Counted from the stretch's first letter, positions 1 through 7,912 are shown. The stretch is 19,587 nucleotides of DNA from Larix sibirica (GCA_004151065.3 NWUY0300003529.1:48971-68557); one strand, 5' to 3'. Notes: generated by a model not told the origin, from the letters alone. A program made the numbers and translations.

Positions 1-300
1 GGATATTAGAGTAGAACATAGGAGATAGGAGATCATGCAGTAGCTAGTCTGGCCACATAGTCATAGGAAACTCCGTAGAGGGTACCTTTTCCTTTGTATT
101 TGCATTTTGATATGAAGAGAAAGGCATAGTCCTGATTTGTGGCTGATTTTTTCCCCATAGAGGGTTTTCTGAGGGTATATATTGTGTTATTGTGTAGATT
201 GTGTACTTATTTGCTTAAGTTTTTCTTGTTTCAATTCCAATTATTTGACATTCAATAAAGATAAGGTAATAAAAAAGAACTAAGTTTTAAGATCCGTTGT
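1..300 (+). repeat. LTR-like remnant, probably Copia
   Basis: No coding frame is evident. The stretch near 148-190 has a T-rich run, then CCCC, ATAGAGGG and a TTTTC run, a layout I associate with the 3' part of plant Copia LTRs. It is followed by T-rich sequence and an A-rich end near 250-290. No partner LTR, primer-binding site or target duplication was found, so the left boundary is probably outside the window. The assignment rests on general resemblance only and could be wrong. Confidence 0.35.
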
Positions 301-337
301 GACGAATAGTTCCAATGGAATATCCACGACAGTTTAC

Positions 338-930
338 AGATCAGTTCTACTTGGAGGTAAACTTGGTTTGGAGACTAGTTATAGCACCCAAGGCTCCTTC
401 AAAATTTGTTTCAAAGTTGTATCACGAGGTAATGCCTCTTGAATATGATATTTTATGCAATTAGTTTCAAATGGGTCTATTCTAGAATACTTTCTCAAGA
501 GGGTTCTTTCTAAAGTTGGTATCCAATAATGGTTTAGGGAAGTGTGGGAGCAACAAGGATGGAATTGAATGATCCAAGTGGCCATTGGGGGGAATTAGGA
601 CATCCAAGTTACATTTTTATCAATTTGCACGACAAAACAAGTTTTTCACATGGAGCTCAACATAAGCTTTGTTTCATTCCAATGAACACACAAATTGTAG
701 TTTGTTATCAAAATTGATGGCCCTCGGAAGTTGATGTACTAAGAAGGCTCCACGAAGTACTCATTCTTTTTTCTACCTCAACTCCTAGGGTGAGGTTTTT
801 GTATTTTAGGTTCTTTTGGCTTATGGATTTTGGCTTATGATATAATGTATTTTCCGCCTGTTGTTATGGGATTTTGTGAATGAGCATAGACATTACATCA
901 CTTCTTAGAGATAAGATACCACCATCCTAG
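338..930 (+). mobile_element. Gypsy-type LTR and flank, left part, interrupted by LINE
   Basis: This stretch aligns by eye with 14428-15035. Shared landmarks include CTTGGAGGTGAACTTGG-like, GACTAGTTATGG-like, GGGAAGTGTGGGAGC and a GATATAATGTA-like block. In the 14.4-15.2 kb copy the sequence continues without interruption to a tRNA-Met-type primer-binding site, which identifies it as LTR or LTR-adjacent sequence of a Gypsy-like element. Here it stops at ACCATCCTAG (921-930) and LINE sequence begins. The exact LTR start is not resolvable; a TGTGTTAGGG-like site (14640 in the intact copy) is one candidate. No usable reading frame. Confidence 0.6.
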
Positions 931-1032
931 GTGAATTGGTTGTTTACCATATTGTTTCTTCTTCAACTATGCATGAAACTATAGATTCTAAATCGGATTA
1001 TGAGTTGCCTCTCTTTGGTTTCTTTTGTTGTG

Positions 1033-1372
1033 TTGATTAATGGGTCTCCATCGGGATTCTTTATTGCTTCTAGAGGACTCCAAGAGGGTTGTTCCTTATC
1101 TTCTTTTCTCTTCCCAGTGGTAGCAAAATGCTTAAGCATGCTAATTAAAGAGGCTTGAAACAAATGATACTTGAAGTGAGTAAATATCTCAAGCTCCATA
1201 CGCATTTCTTACTTACCTTTCATAGATGATATCATTATTTTTAGTCATGGTTTTGTTAAAGAGTTGCAAATCATTAAGGAGGTGCTACACCTTTACTGTA
1301 AGGACTCATGTATGGTCATTAATATGACCAAGTCTACTCTATTGTTTAATGAACTTGCAAATGATGTGAAAA
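1033..1372 (+). pseudogene. LINE reverse transcriptase palm domain remnant
   Basis: In one frame, 1033-1158 reads LINGSPSGFF, then ASRGLQEGC and SLSSFLF, then VVAKCLSMLIKEA. This matches the plant LINE RT block usually seen as LINGSP-GFF-SRGLRQGDPLSPFLF. After in-frame stops the same frame gives FIDDIIIF (1219-1242), the position of the catalytic YADD box. The two aspartates survive, but Tyr-Ala has become Phe-Ile. A helix containing KSTLLFNEL follows. RT would copy element RNA at a nicked target; here the frame is broken and cannot make a full protein. Confidence in the family is high because three separate blocks are collinear. Confidence 0.85.
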
Positions 1373-1454
1373 AGAAAAGTTGAAAATATATTTGCAATCC
1401 AAATTGGGGATTTTGAACAACAAATTAAATGTCTTGGTTTCCATTTAAAGCCAA

Positions 1455-2292
1455 ACAAATATCGTTTTGAGGGTTGAAATTGGTTATATAGTAAGTTGGA
1501 AGCTAGGAAATCACTCTAGTGCAACATATAGTTATCCTAAGGAGAAATATTAGTCCTTGTCAAGGCAGTTTTGGAGAGTGTACATGTATATTGGGTGACT
1601 ATTGCTAAGATCCCTAAAGGCATCATACATAAGATCATAAATAAATGTTCCAACTTTCTTTGGATAAGGAAAAGAGCTAAGGAAAGTATCCCCTTGGTCA
1701 AATGGAAGAGATTGGAACCACCAAAGAAGTAGGGGGTTGGGTGATAAAAAACAATTATTATTTTAGTTTGGTACTTGTGGATAAACATCCCTACAGGTTG
1801 GTTACAATGATATCCTTTTAGGAAGATTTATGGAATCCAAATATTTAAAAGGAATGGTTATGGAAGCTTGATTTAAATTGGAAAGAAAACAAACTTGGGG
1901 AACCTCTACGGTCTTGAAAATATTGACATCAATCTTACTTTTAAACGAAAAAATGGGCATCTTAGCAAATTGAAATGTAGGTAAGGTAAGGACGAGAGAG
2001 GATCCTTGGATGGGCCCACAGGAACCTTCATATTATCAGATGCCATTTTTATAGAGCTCCAAGTTCAAGACATTTCTATTTAAAATATGCAACCTTACAA
2101 TTGGTTAGGAATACATGGGCACAAGAATGGGTGACAGTAGACAATCTAAATTTGCAAAGGGAAATCACTATCGAATGGAACCATTATGTCAAACTACTTA
2201 ACCACCATGGTATCATATTTAATGAAGAAGAAGATATACTTAAATGGTCCAAAAACATGGTTACAAGATAATACTTTTTAAAGTTAGGCTAT
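1455..2292 (+). repeat. LINE post-RT segment, first unit of internal tandem duplication
   Basis: This unit encodes the post-RT part of a LINE ORF2. Around 1580 it reads VHVYWVTIAKIPKG, then IIHKI, followed by FLW and VKW, the familiar plant LINE block SIPVYW...IPKGI...FLW. An 'RILGW'-type segment and NTWAQEWVTVDNLNLQ lie downstream. The unit is repeated at 2293-3133 with an offset of 838-842 bases and obvious divergence (roughly one base in eight or nine by eye), so the duplication is old. The junction falls at GGCTAT/ACAAATATCG. Frames are broken in both units. Confidence 0.8.
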
Positions 2293-3133
2293 ACAAATAT
2301 CGTTTTGAGGACTATAATTGGTTATATAGTAATTTGGAAACTAGAAAATCGGTCTAGTGCAACAGATGGTTATACTAAAGAAAAAGATCAATCCTGGTCA
2401 AGGAAATCTTAGAGAGTATACATGTATACTGGGTGACTGTTGCTAAGATCCCTAAAGGCATCATACATAAGATCATAAATAAATGTTCCAACTTTCTCTG
2501 GATAAGGAAAATAGCAAATGAAAGTAATTCCTCTTAGTCAAATGGAAGAGATTGGGAATACCAAAAGAAGTATGGGGTTGGGGGATAAAAAACAATTATT
2601 AATTCAGTTTGGCACTTGTAGCTAAAAGTCCTTTGAGGTTGGTTTAGAATGATAGACTTCTAGGAAGAGTTATGAAATCCACATATTTAAAAGGAATGGT
2701 TATGGAAGATTGATTTAAATTGGAAAGAGAACAAACTTGGGGAAACTCTATGGTCTTGAAAACCTTGACATCAACCTTTCCTTTAAGCGAACAATGGGAA
2801 GCTTGGAAAATTGGAAATATAGGTAAGGTAAGGATTAGAGAGGATCCTTAGATGGGGGTCATAGGTAACTTTGGATGATCAAATTATGTTTATAGAGCTC
2901 CATGTTCAAGGCATTTTCTATTTAAAATATGTAGCCTTGCAGTTGGCTAGGAATACATGGGCACAAGTATGGGTGATAGTAGACAATCTAAATTTGCAAA
3001 GGTAACTCGTTGTCTAATGGAACCATTAGGTCAAACTACTTAACCACCATGGTATCAAATTAAATGAAGATGAAGATATTCTTAAATGGTCCAAAAACAT
3101 GGTTATAAGGGAATGCTTTGTAAAGTTAGGCTA
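2293..3133 (+). repeat. LINE post-RT segment, second unit of internal tandem duplication
   Basis: Second copy of the preceding ~840-base unit: ACAAATATCGTTTTGAGG recurs at 2293, the VYW...AKIPKG block near 2420-2460, and the AAAAACATGGTTA block at 3093. From here the LINE continues without repetition into the zinc-finger-like domain, so this unit is in the native context and the first unit is the extra copy, or the reverse by unequal exchange. Several one-base differences and short indels separate the units. No intact frame. Confidence 0.8.
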
Positions 3134-3600
3134 TGCAACAAGAATTGAATAGGACTTGAGTGATGAGAGAGTCTAGTAGTGGATATCAGTTTAGAAATTG
3201 TTATGTCCCATAAAAACAAAAATACTCGTATGGGTGGTCGTAACTAAGAAAATTTTAACTTGGGATAATGTCCAGAAGAGGAATTGGGTAGGGTCGAGAA
3301 GATGTATACTCTACAACAATAGTGATGAAAAGGTAGATCACTTGTTTGTATACCGCTCTTTCTCTAGAGTTGTATAGATTGATGTGTCTCTTATGATTGT
3401 AGGCAAATTGAAATGGGAGCAATTGTTACTAGATGACTACCTTTTGAAGTGGCTAACCAATAAGGTTGTATCAATTTTTAAGGCTCTTCCATGTTTATAT
3501 CTTTATGGAATTTGGTGAAGTATGAATCAATTGTTCTTTCAATATTTGTCTTCTACACCTGCACATGTAGAACATAAGGTTAAACTAGCATGGCTAAACT
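3134..3600 (+). pseudogene. LINE zinc-finger-like RVT (zf-RVT) region remnant
   Basis: From 3252 one frame reads ILTWDNVQKRNWVGSRRC, then ILYNNSDEKVDHLFVYRSF and SRVV. This is the plant LINE zf-RVT signature, normally LTWDNLxKR.W.GP..C.LC....E...HLF..C. The first Cys and the His remain, while the second and last Cys positions are Tyr, so metal binding is probably lost. Downstream, KLKWEQLLLDDYLLKWLTNK and KALPCLYLYGIW follow in the expected order. The matching stretch in the second LINE is 8230-8560. Inactive. Confidence 0.8.
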
Positions 3601-4159
3601 ATATTTTTTTTCGAAAGAGAATAAAACTAGATTTTTATTAAGGTTGAATATTAACTAGGACATGACTTGGGGTTTCTTCAATGGATCTAGCCAAGAAAGC
3701 CTAGGTATTTGTGGAGCAAGGGTTGTTCTTTGCTTTAAATCTTCACATTACCTTTGGCTAAAGCTTGCTTTTGGCCAAGGTAAAAACAACTGTTTTAAAC
3801 TCTATGCTCTCTAGATTTTGTTGAAATATGCAAAATATATAGGCCTAAAATTCTTTCAGGTATTCATATATTCAAAGCTCTTGATATACTAGCTTAACCA
3901 TAAATGCAACAATAATAACTTGGTTTTGCTTCCAATTATGAGTATGGTTGTAGAGGTAAAAACTTCCTTTGATGACATTTCTTTTACACAAGTCTATCGT
4001 GAGTTTAATACATTAGATGATAAGTCATCCAGAGAAGTTATGATATCGAATGAGGGTACCTTACTTGAACATGAACTTAGTGGGACAGTCCCCTTCCGTA
4101 TATTGAGAGAATATTATATTAATAGTCTCTTTCCATCCTACATAGTAGTATTATTTTAA
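3601..4159 (+). pseudogene. LINE RNase H domain remnant
   Basis: From 3662 a frame reads MTWGFFNGSSQESLGICGAR, then VVLCFKSSHYLWLKLAFGQG and NNCFKLYAL before a stop. This matches the plant LINE RNase H pattern FFDGAS...ICGAG.VL...G.NN.AEL.AL. The first catalytic Asp (FDG) is Asn here. After two stops, the open frame 3920-4159 (79 residues) supplies the C-terminal part: SFDDISFTQVYREFNTLDDK corresponds to the family's ISF.HV.RE.N..AD.LS block. RNase H would remove RNA template after first-strand synthesis. The substitution and the stops make it inactive. Confidence 0.75.
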
Positions 4160-4467
4160 GAGGATATTGTATTTTTTTATGTATAAGGAGAGTTGTAAGT
4201 CTCTTATCAAATATGTGATATGTTTTTTTGTATGTATTTTTTATGAAGTAGTGGTCTTTTAGACATTAGAATAATATTGTAATTTAATAGGACTAGTATG
4301 GGAGGTATTACTGAATAACTATATTTAGTTGTTATTGTGTCTCACAAATTCAACTCACAATGATGTAAAGGGATAGAGCCCATTCTAGTAAGACCTATGC
4401 ATATTTTGATTTCCATCTAAAAAATATCAAATATATGGGATTTTTTTCTTCTGGAAAAAATAACTTT
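4160..4467 (+). repeat. LINE 3' untranslated region shared with 13040-13345
   Basis: Non-coding 3' part of the LINE. It aligns with 13040-13345: both carry GATATTGTATTTTT, TGTATAAGGAGAGTT, CTTTTAGACATTA and GTAATTTAATAGGAC. It ends in an A-rich stretch just before the Gypsy LTR resumes. No ORF or promoter signal seen. Confidence 0.65.
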
Positions 4468-4614
4468 CGCCATTCTAGCCATCTGTATTGCTATGCACAT
4501 TGTAGATTTTTTACGAATTTATTAACTAATAAAATTTGGTTTTCGGTGTAAGTATTTATGTTACTTCTGTGATTTTGCATGTTTTTCATTTTTTTCTTGA
4601 TCCATTATGGAGCA
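4468..4614 (+). mobile_element. Gypsy-type LTR, right part after the LINE
   Basis: The LTR resumes with CCATTCTAGCCATCTGTATTG, matching 15025-15045 of the uninterrupted copy and 13358-13378 of the other interrupted copy. It runs to GGAGCA (4609-4614), one base before a primer-binding-site match, so CA at 4613-4614 is the likely LTR 3' end. Confidence 0.6.
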
Positions 4615-4615
4615 A

Positions 4616-4627
4616 TGGTATCATAGC
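4616..4627 (+). promoter_or_regulatory. Primer-binding site, initiator-Met tRNA type
   Basis: TGGTATCATAGC differs by one base from TGGTATCAGAGC, the common plant retrotransposon site complementary to the 3' end of initiator Met tRNA. Equivalent degenerate sites lie at 13509 and 15193, each just after the same LTR end, which supports the call. Confidence 0.6.
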
Positions 4628-4889
4628 AATTTTCTCTCCATTGTTTTTCCATTCATGCCACACAAAAATCTAGGTACACAAAGTAGTGCCTCAAACTAAC
4701 CAAGGACATTGAAGACATCCATTATTGATCTAAGTGGCCTCCCATGGTGAAGAAAAACAAAGACAATAGAGCATTATGCATTATCAAGTTGTTGTTCCAA
4801 GAATCCCTAATGTGATAGAGAAATGAGATGATGGAGCATTTTCCCCAAATCCTTCAATGATTTCCAAGGATATAGATTGCCAATATTTT
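4628..4889 (+). pseudogene. Gypsy leader and truncated gag start
   Basis: The leader resembles 13521-13721 and 15205-15393 (AGTGGCCTCCCATGG, AAGAATCCCTA). A gag start at 4831 reads MEHFPQILQ and then hits TGA at 4858, where the family continues for hundreds of residues. After about 4870 the similarity to the other gag copies stops and unrelated sequence begins, so an internal rearrangement or deletion has joined this to the downstream block. No functional product. Confidence 0.55.
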
Positions 4890-5130
4890 TGGTCGTGAGG
4901 ATGGTTACGGCACTGTGGGCTCCTCGCCATTGAAAAAATCCCTTATTCTACTTGGAGGTGAAATTGGTCCAGAGATTGGTTATGGAACCCAAGACTCCCT
5001 CAAAATTTGTTCCAAGGTTATATCACGAGGTAATAACTCCCCTACTATTTTTTTTTTAAATTTGAATATAGCATTTTACACAATCAATTATAAGATTCCA
5101 AAGATAGGTGAGAACCAATAATCGACACAA
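4890..5130 (+). repeat. Rearranged Gypsy interior block, third occurrence of the 14.4-kb motif
   Basis: 4915-5040 is similar to 14402-14525 and to 338-430: CCATTGAAAAAATCCCTTAT, CTTGGAGGTGAA, CCTCAAAATTTGTTCCAA and TATCACGAGGTAAT recur. A 68-codon open frame (4915-5121) crosses this block, but I do not think it is a gene, because related copies break the frame. It then switches abruptly near 5090 to gag-protease linker sequence (AAGATAGGTGAGAAC, like 16269). This indicates a deletion or template switch inside the element. Confidence 0.5.
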
Positions 5131-5657
5131 AACCTAATGTTATAGTTACCATCACAAAGGTCTAATGAGAGGAGCCATAGGAGCATCAAGAAGGTGATTT
5201 TATGTTCCACTCAAAGATGTGGGTGAAGGGAACATTATTACATTTCATTGTTGGAAGTAACATATAGACCTCTATAAGGCCCGTCTCTATACAATAGATA
5301 TAAGTAGAACAGTTAATGGAAGAATATAAAGACATATTTACCTCATCCAAATGAATACCTCTACATTATTAAATAAATCAAACATTTGATTTCACATTGG
5401 GTTCCCATTTACCAATGGCCCTAATTAGAAACTCCCTCTTTTACATAATGATAATATAAAATGTTAGATTTAAGGGTTGATATAGTAGGACTGTATTTTG
5501 ACCAATCTCCTTACCCTATGAGAGCCTTATGATACTAGTTTTGAAGAAGGATGAGACATGGTGACTTTGAATTGACTACACAACCTTGAACAACGTCATA
5601 CTTAGGAACTCGCATCGCATTCCTTGAATTAAGGATTTTCTCAATTAACTCAAAGCT
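5131..5657 (+). pseudogene. Gypsy protease lead-in and RT N-terminus remnant
   Basis: In pieces, the plus strand gives the pre-protease block FMFHSKMWVKGTLLHFIVG (5199-5255), then EYKDIFTSS (5322-5348), then FDFTLGSHLPMALIRNSL, then ILVLKKDETW (5532-5561), IDYTTLNNVILRNSHRIP (5568-5621) and IKDFLN. These are collinear with plant Gypsy pol: MWVKGSPLHFIVDSG, EYKDIF.SP, LPNGPIYR and LV.KKDGTWR.CIDYRALN. The protease Asp-Ser-Gly is not visible. Several stops are TGA where the family has Arg, as expected from CGA to TGA decay. Pol ends at 5657 within RT, seven bases before the CACTA fragment. Dead. Confidence 0.75.
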
Positions 5658-5664
5658 TTAGTGA

Positions 5665-5748
5665 AGGTTGTAGTGGAGTTTTTTTTGAAAATTTTGACCA
5701 ATCTTGTAACACTAAAAACCTCCGCTAGAAGGTGTTTTCCTTGTAGTG
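5665..5748 (+). mobile_element. CACTA transposon right-end fragment (copy 1)
   Basis: The stretch ends at 5748 in TTGTAGTG. Its reverse complement starts CACTACAAGGAAAACACC, the classic terminal inverted repeat of plant CACTA (En/Spm) elements. Inside are GGAGTTTTTT and AACCTCCG blocks, typical of short subterminal repeats. Only about 84 bases remain; no transposase and no left terminus are seen. It matches 9453-9536 with seven substitutions. The element would have lain to the left, where decayed Gypsy RT is found instead, so the rest was deleted. Confidence 0.6.
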
Positions 5749-6230
5749 ATATTCACATTTTATCTAAACTTCATACTTTTTGAGTTGGCTTTCTACACTC
5801 CTTTTAGTGCAATGGATAGTGAATTGAAGTTGTTGGTGTGTTGTAAGTATATTGCACACACTGCCATTTAACATAGCTCTACGATTGGTTAGGCCTAAGG
5901 ATGTTGATTCAAAACTCTTTGAAATAACATATGTAATTTTCTTTAAGCTAGTGAAATATATCCCTAAACAATCTATTTGTTGAAGTATTTGACCTTTTTT
6001 CCCAAGCTTGTACAATTGCCTTTATGCTCTTGATGTTTTGTGCATGTTTATTTCCACAGTGGAAGGTAAATGACATTAAAAAACTAACCAAAAATACCCC
6101 TACTCAATCCCTCTTTCTTTGAAGTGTTGAGAGCCATTTTTATCTACACTCTTAGACTACAAAGTTGTCCCTTACAATTCCAACAGTTGAATGGAGTTGG
6201 TATTGATTATTGATATGCATCTAAATGCAG
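5749..6230. other. No gene recognised (right flank of the CACTA end)
   Basis: AT-rich sequence between the CACTA terminus and the first micro-duplication. An 83-codon open frame on the minus strand (5764-6015) has no domain I recognise and no supporting signals, so I leave it uncalled. Repeated at 9537-10018. Confidence 0.5.
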
Positions 6231-6237
6231 CCAACCT

Positions 6238-6291
6238 AGAGATGGAATGAATACCTGGCAAGTTAGAGATGGAATGAATACCTGGCAAGAT
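6238..6291. repeat. 27-bp unit, two tandem copies
   Basis: AGAGATGGAATGAATACC begins at 6238 and again at 6265. The units differ only near their last bases. Same at 10026-10079. Confidence 0.9.
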
Positions 6292-6740
6292 TTTGAAATG
6301 AAAAACTTCAAAGCAATATAGGTGTGTTGTGTTTTGGATAAAGCAAAAGTGTTACACCCTGTAAATGATCTATGAGAAGTTGACTATTTTTTAATCATTT
6401 TTCTATATTCCACTCATGGTTTGAGCTACTTAGGCCTAACTATGAGGTCAATGAATTTGTGGTGCTCCTTGAAGCTAAACATGTATAATATCATAAACTT
6501 TTTCTAGACATTACCTTGAAATATGCATAATTTATGTTGACATGTGTTTGGTGTTGTGCAATCATTCATTGTTTTTACCTTTGCAAATCAAGTAGGCTGA
6601 CAATCTCGAATGCCTCTCAAAAAAATTCATTAGAAAATATACTTAACAATAATGGACTGGAAATATTTACTTTGATATTGTTGAAATTATGCAACAATTA
6701 ATGCTTTATGCCTCACAACCTTAACCAAGAACTTCACTTC
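6292..6740. other. No gene recognised
   Basis: AT-rich stretch without a supported ORF, RNA gene or known repeat signature. Repeated identically at 10080-10528. Confidence 0.5.
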
Positions 6741-6821
6741 TTTGTCCCTTGCTATTTTTCCTTATCATGGTATTGACTTACATGGTATTTGTCCCTTGCT
6801 ATTTTTCCTTATCATGGTATT
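6741..6821. repeat. Two-copy duplication, 47-base period
   Basis: TTTGTCCCTTGCTATTTTTC and its continuation (34 bases in all) occur at 6741 and 6788. Same at 10529-10609. Confidence 0.9.
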
Positions 6822-6876
6822 TTTCCTTTACATGATTGTCTATCTACCTTTTGGAGGACGTGTCTCTTACATGGAC

Positions 6877-6990
6877 AAGTCTATTTTATAGGATATGGTT
6901 ATTGCTTCGAAGGTTCTCAATGATGAAAAATGGGTAAGTTTATTTTATAGGATATGGTATTGCTTGGAAGTTCCTCAATGATGAAAAATG
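6877..6990. repeat. Two-copy duplication, about 59-base period
   Basis: TATTTTATAGGATATGGT occurs at 6882 and 6941, and CTCAATGATGAAAAATG closes both units. The units differ by a few substitutions and a short indel. Same at 10665-10778. Confidence 0.85.
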
Positions 6991-7007
6991 AAAAATGCCC
7001 ACTGCAT

Positions 7008-7184
7008 AGCATTTATTTTTATGAATTGGTCCTTTCACTATTATTTTTCAGTGTATAATATACAAGTTTTTTGATTTTATGTTGAGAAGTTATGAGCATT
7101 TATTTGTATGAATTGGTCCTTTGTTGCATTATTATTTTTCAGTGTATAATATACAAGTTTTTTGATTTTATGTTGAGAAGTTAA
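7008..7184. repeat. Two-copy duplication, 87-91-base period
   Basis: Units 7008-7094 and 7095-7184 share AGCATTTATTT, GAATTGGTCCTTT, TTTTTCAGTGTATAATATAC and GATTTTATGTTGAGAAGTTA. The second unit is four bases longer. An open frame on the minus strand here is a shadow. Same at 10796-10972. Confidence 0.9.
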
Positions 7185-7280
7185 CTTCTTGAACAAAATT
7201 ATTTGCCTTGTGTGACTGACCGTTGTGTGACTGAGACCGTTGGGTATAGTTAAGAAAGAAAAATCACGCAGGGCATGTAA

Positions 7281-7301
7281 TTTATTGTACAAGAATTTAT
7301 T
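7281..7301 (-). promoter_or_regulatory. Possible polyadenylation signals of the RING gene (copy 1)
   Basis: On the minus strand AATAAA occurs twice, at plus positions 7296-7301 and 7281-7286, about 80-95 bases beyond the RING stop codon. The spacing suits a short plant 3' UTR. Identical sites lie at 11069-11089. AATAAA is common by chance in AT-rich DNA, so this is only suggestive. Confidence 0.4.
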
Positions 7302-7377
7302 TGTAGCTTAACAAATATCTTGTCCACCTGAATACAAAACCATCAGCGTAGCAGAGAGAGAAAATGTGGCTGTGAAC

Positions 7378-7764
7378 TCATATAAAATGTGCAATTGTAA
7401 AAATGATAACAAACAGTGAACAAGCCCATGAAAGCAAAACTGGAAATAAGGCTGAAATTTGCAAATCGCCTTTTCCTTCTTGTTTCCATATTTTCATCCG
7501 TTGACGCTCCTTTCGTGTGAGCTTGTTTCTGCAGAGCGGGCACGATGCAAGGTTTATACTGTTGAATTGAAAATATAACCACTGCCTTATGCAATGGCCA
7601 TGGAAGGTGTGACCGCAGGGTAGCATTTCGACCCCACTCCTCGTTATTTCCAGCCTACAAATCACGCATGTTGTACCATTATTATTCCCAGAATCGTCTG
7701 TTACCTCCATATATATATCCAAATCCATATCATTCCCAGAATCGTCTGTTATATCCACCTGCAA
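7378..7764 (-). CDS. RING-H2 finger protein with C-terminal membrane segment (copy 1; probable 3' exon)
   Basis: A 128-residue frame. An acidic N-terminus (DITDDSGNDMDLD) precedes CVIC, 13 residues, CGHTFHGHC, 16 residues, then CPLC. This is a complete C-x2-C...C-x-H-x2-H-x2-C...C-x2-C RING-H2 set, the zinc-binding fold of E3 ubiquitin ligases that recruits an E2. A hydrophobic run (ALFPVLLSWACSLFVIIF) near the C-terminus suggests a membrane anchor. The annotated first codon is TTG, not ATG. TTTGCAG at 7759-7765 looks like a 3' splice site, so this is more likely a last exon beginning at GTGGAT (7758). TDDSGN occurs twice through a 48-bp in-frame duplication. No frame damage. Substrate and name unknown; a captured or relic gene is possible. 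Confidence 0.6.
   Translation of the reverse strand: MQVDITDDSGNDMDLDIYMEVTDDSGNNNGTTCVICRLEITRSGVEMLPCGHTFHGHCIRQWLYFQFNSINLASCPLCRNKLTRKERQRMKIWKQEGKGDLQISALFPVLLSWACSLFVIIFTIAHFI
7684..7752. repeat. 48-base in-frame duplication inside the RING frame
   Basis: ATTCCCAGAATCGTCTGTTA occurs at 7684 and 7732. The period is a multiple of three and doubles the acidic TDDSGN motif without breaking the frame. Same at 11472-11540. Confidence 0.9.
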
Positions 7765-7768
7765 ACAA

Positions 7769-7912
7769 TTACTTTAATGGTGCACTATTGCGTTTGAATG
7801 CATGGTGCAGTATTGCCTTTGAATGCATGTATGGGGGAGAGACTGGATACTTAAATACGAAATCATGTAGGGATTGGACGACGGTTCACCCACAATAACG
7901 TACCGTTCCATA
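7769..7912 (-). other. Candidate upstream exon or leader ORF of the RING gene (47 codons, copy 1)
   Basis: On the minus strand an ATG at 7912 opens 47 codons (MERYVIVGEPSSNPYMIFVF at the start, ending in TAA at 7769-7771). It lies directly upstream of the RING frame but in a different phase. Donor-like GTACGT (GAACG/GTACGT) and G/GTGAAC sites occur near its start, and the acceptor-like TTTGCAG lies at 7759-7765. Simple joins of these donors to that acceptor do not all keep the RING phase, so I cannot fix a gene model. No homology recognised. Identical at 11557-11700. Confidence 0.3.
7778..7827. repeat. 25-base unit, two tandem copies
   Basis: TGGTGCACTATTGCGTTTGA (7778) and TGGTGCAGTATTGCCTTTGA (7803) start adjacent 25-base units that differ at two positions. 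Same at 11566-11615. Confidence 0.9.

Larger units (their letters stand above)
931..4467 (+). mobile_element. 5'-truncated LINE (L1-like non-LTR retrotransposon), decayed
   Basis: A non-LTR retrotransposon on the plus strand, inserted inside a Gypsy LTR. Read through many stops and frameshifts, it gives in order an RT palm (LINGSPSGFF at 1033 and a FIDD box at 1219-1230), the RT thumb/post-RT region twice, a zinc-finger-like RVT domain (~3250-3380), and a plant-LINE RNase H (~3662-4159). The endonuclease and RT N-terminus are missing, which is typical 5' truncation. The flanking copies of the target, CACCATCCTAG (920-930) and CGCCATTCTAG (4468-4478), form an imperfect 11-bp target duplication. 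The empty site is seen at 15022-15036. An A-rich end (GGAAAAAATAA) lies just before the right junction. Not functional. Confidence 0.85.

Noticed and set aside
4915-5121. 68-codon plus-strand frame
   Set aside because: The sequence belongs to a repeat seen at 338 and 14402 where the frame is not kept, and it crosses a rearrangement joint.
5764-6015. 83-codon minus-strand frame (also 9552-9803)
   Set aside because: No recognisable domain, no start context or neighbouring signals; it appears twice only because of the large repeat.
7077-7292. 71-codon minus-strand frame (also 10865-11080)
   Set aside because: It lies in the 87-91-base tandem duplication and the probable 3' UTR of the RING gene; no domain.
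7668-7898. 76-codon plus-strand frame (also 11456-11686)
   Set aside because: It is antisense to the RING frame and its upstream region, has low-complexity Tyr/Pro/Asn content caused by the duplicated stretch, and shows no domain. Treated as a shadow.
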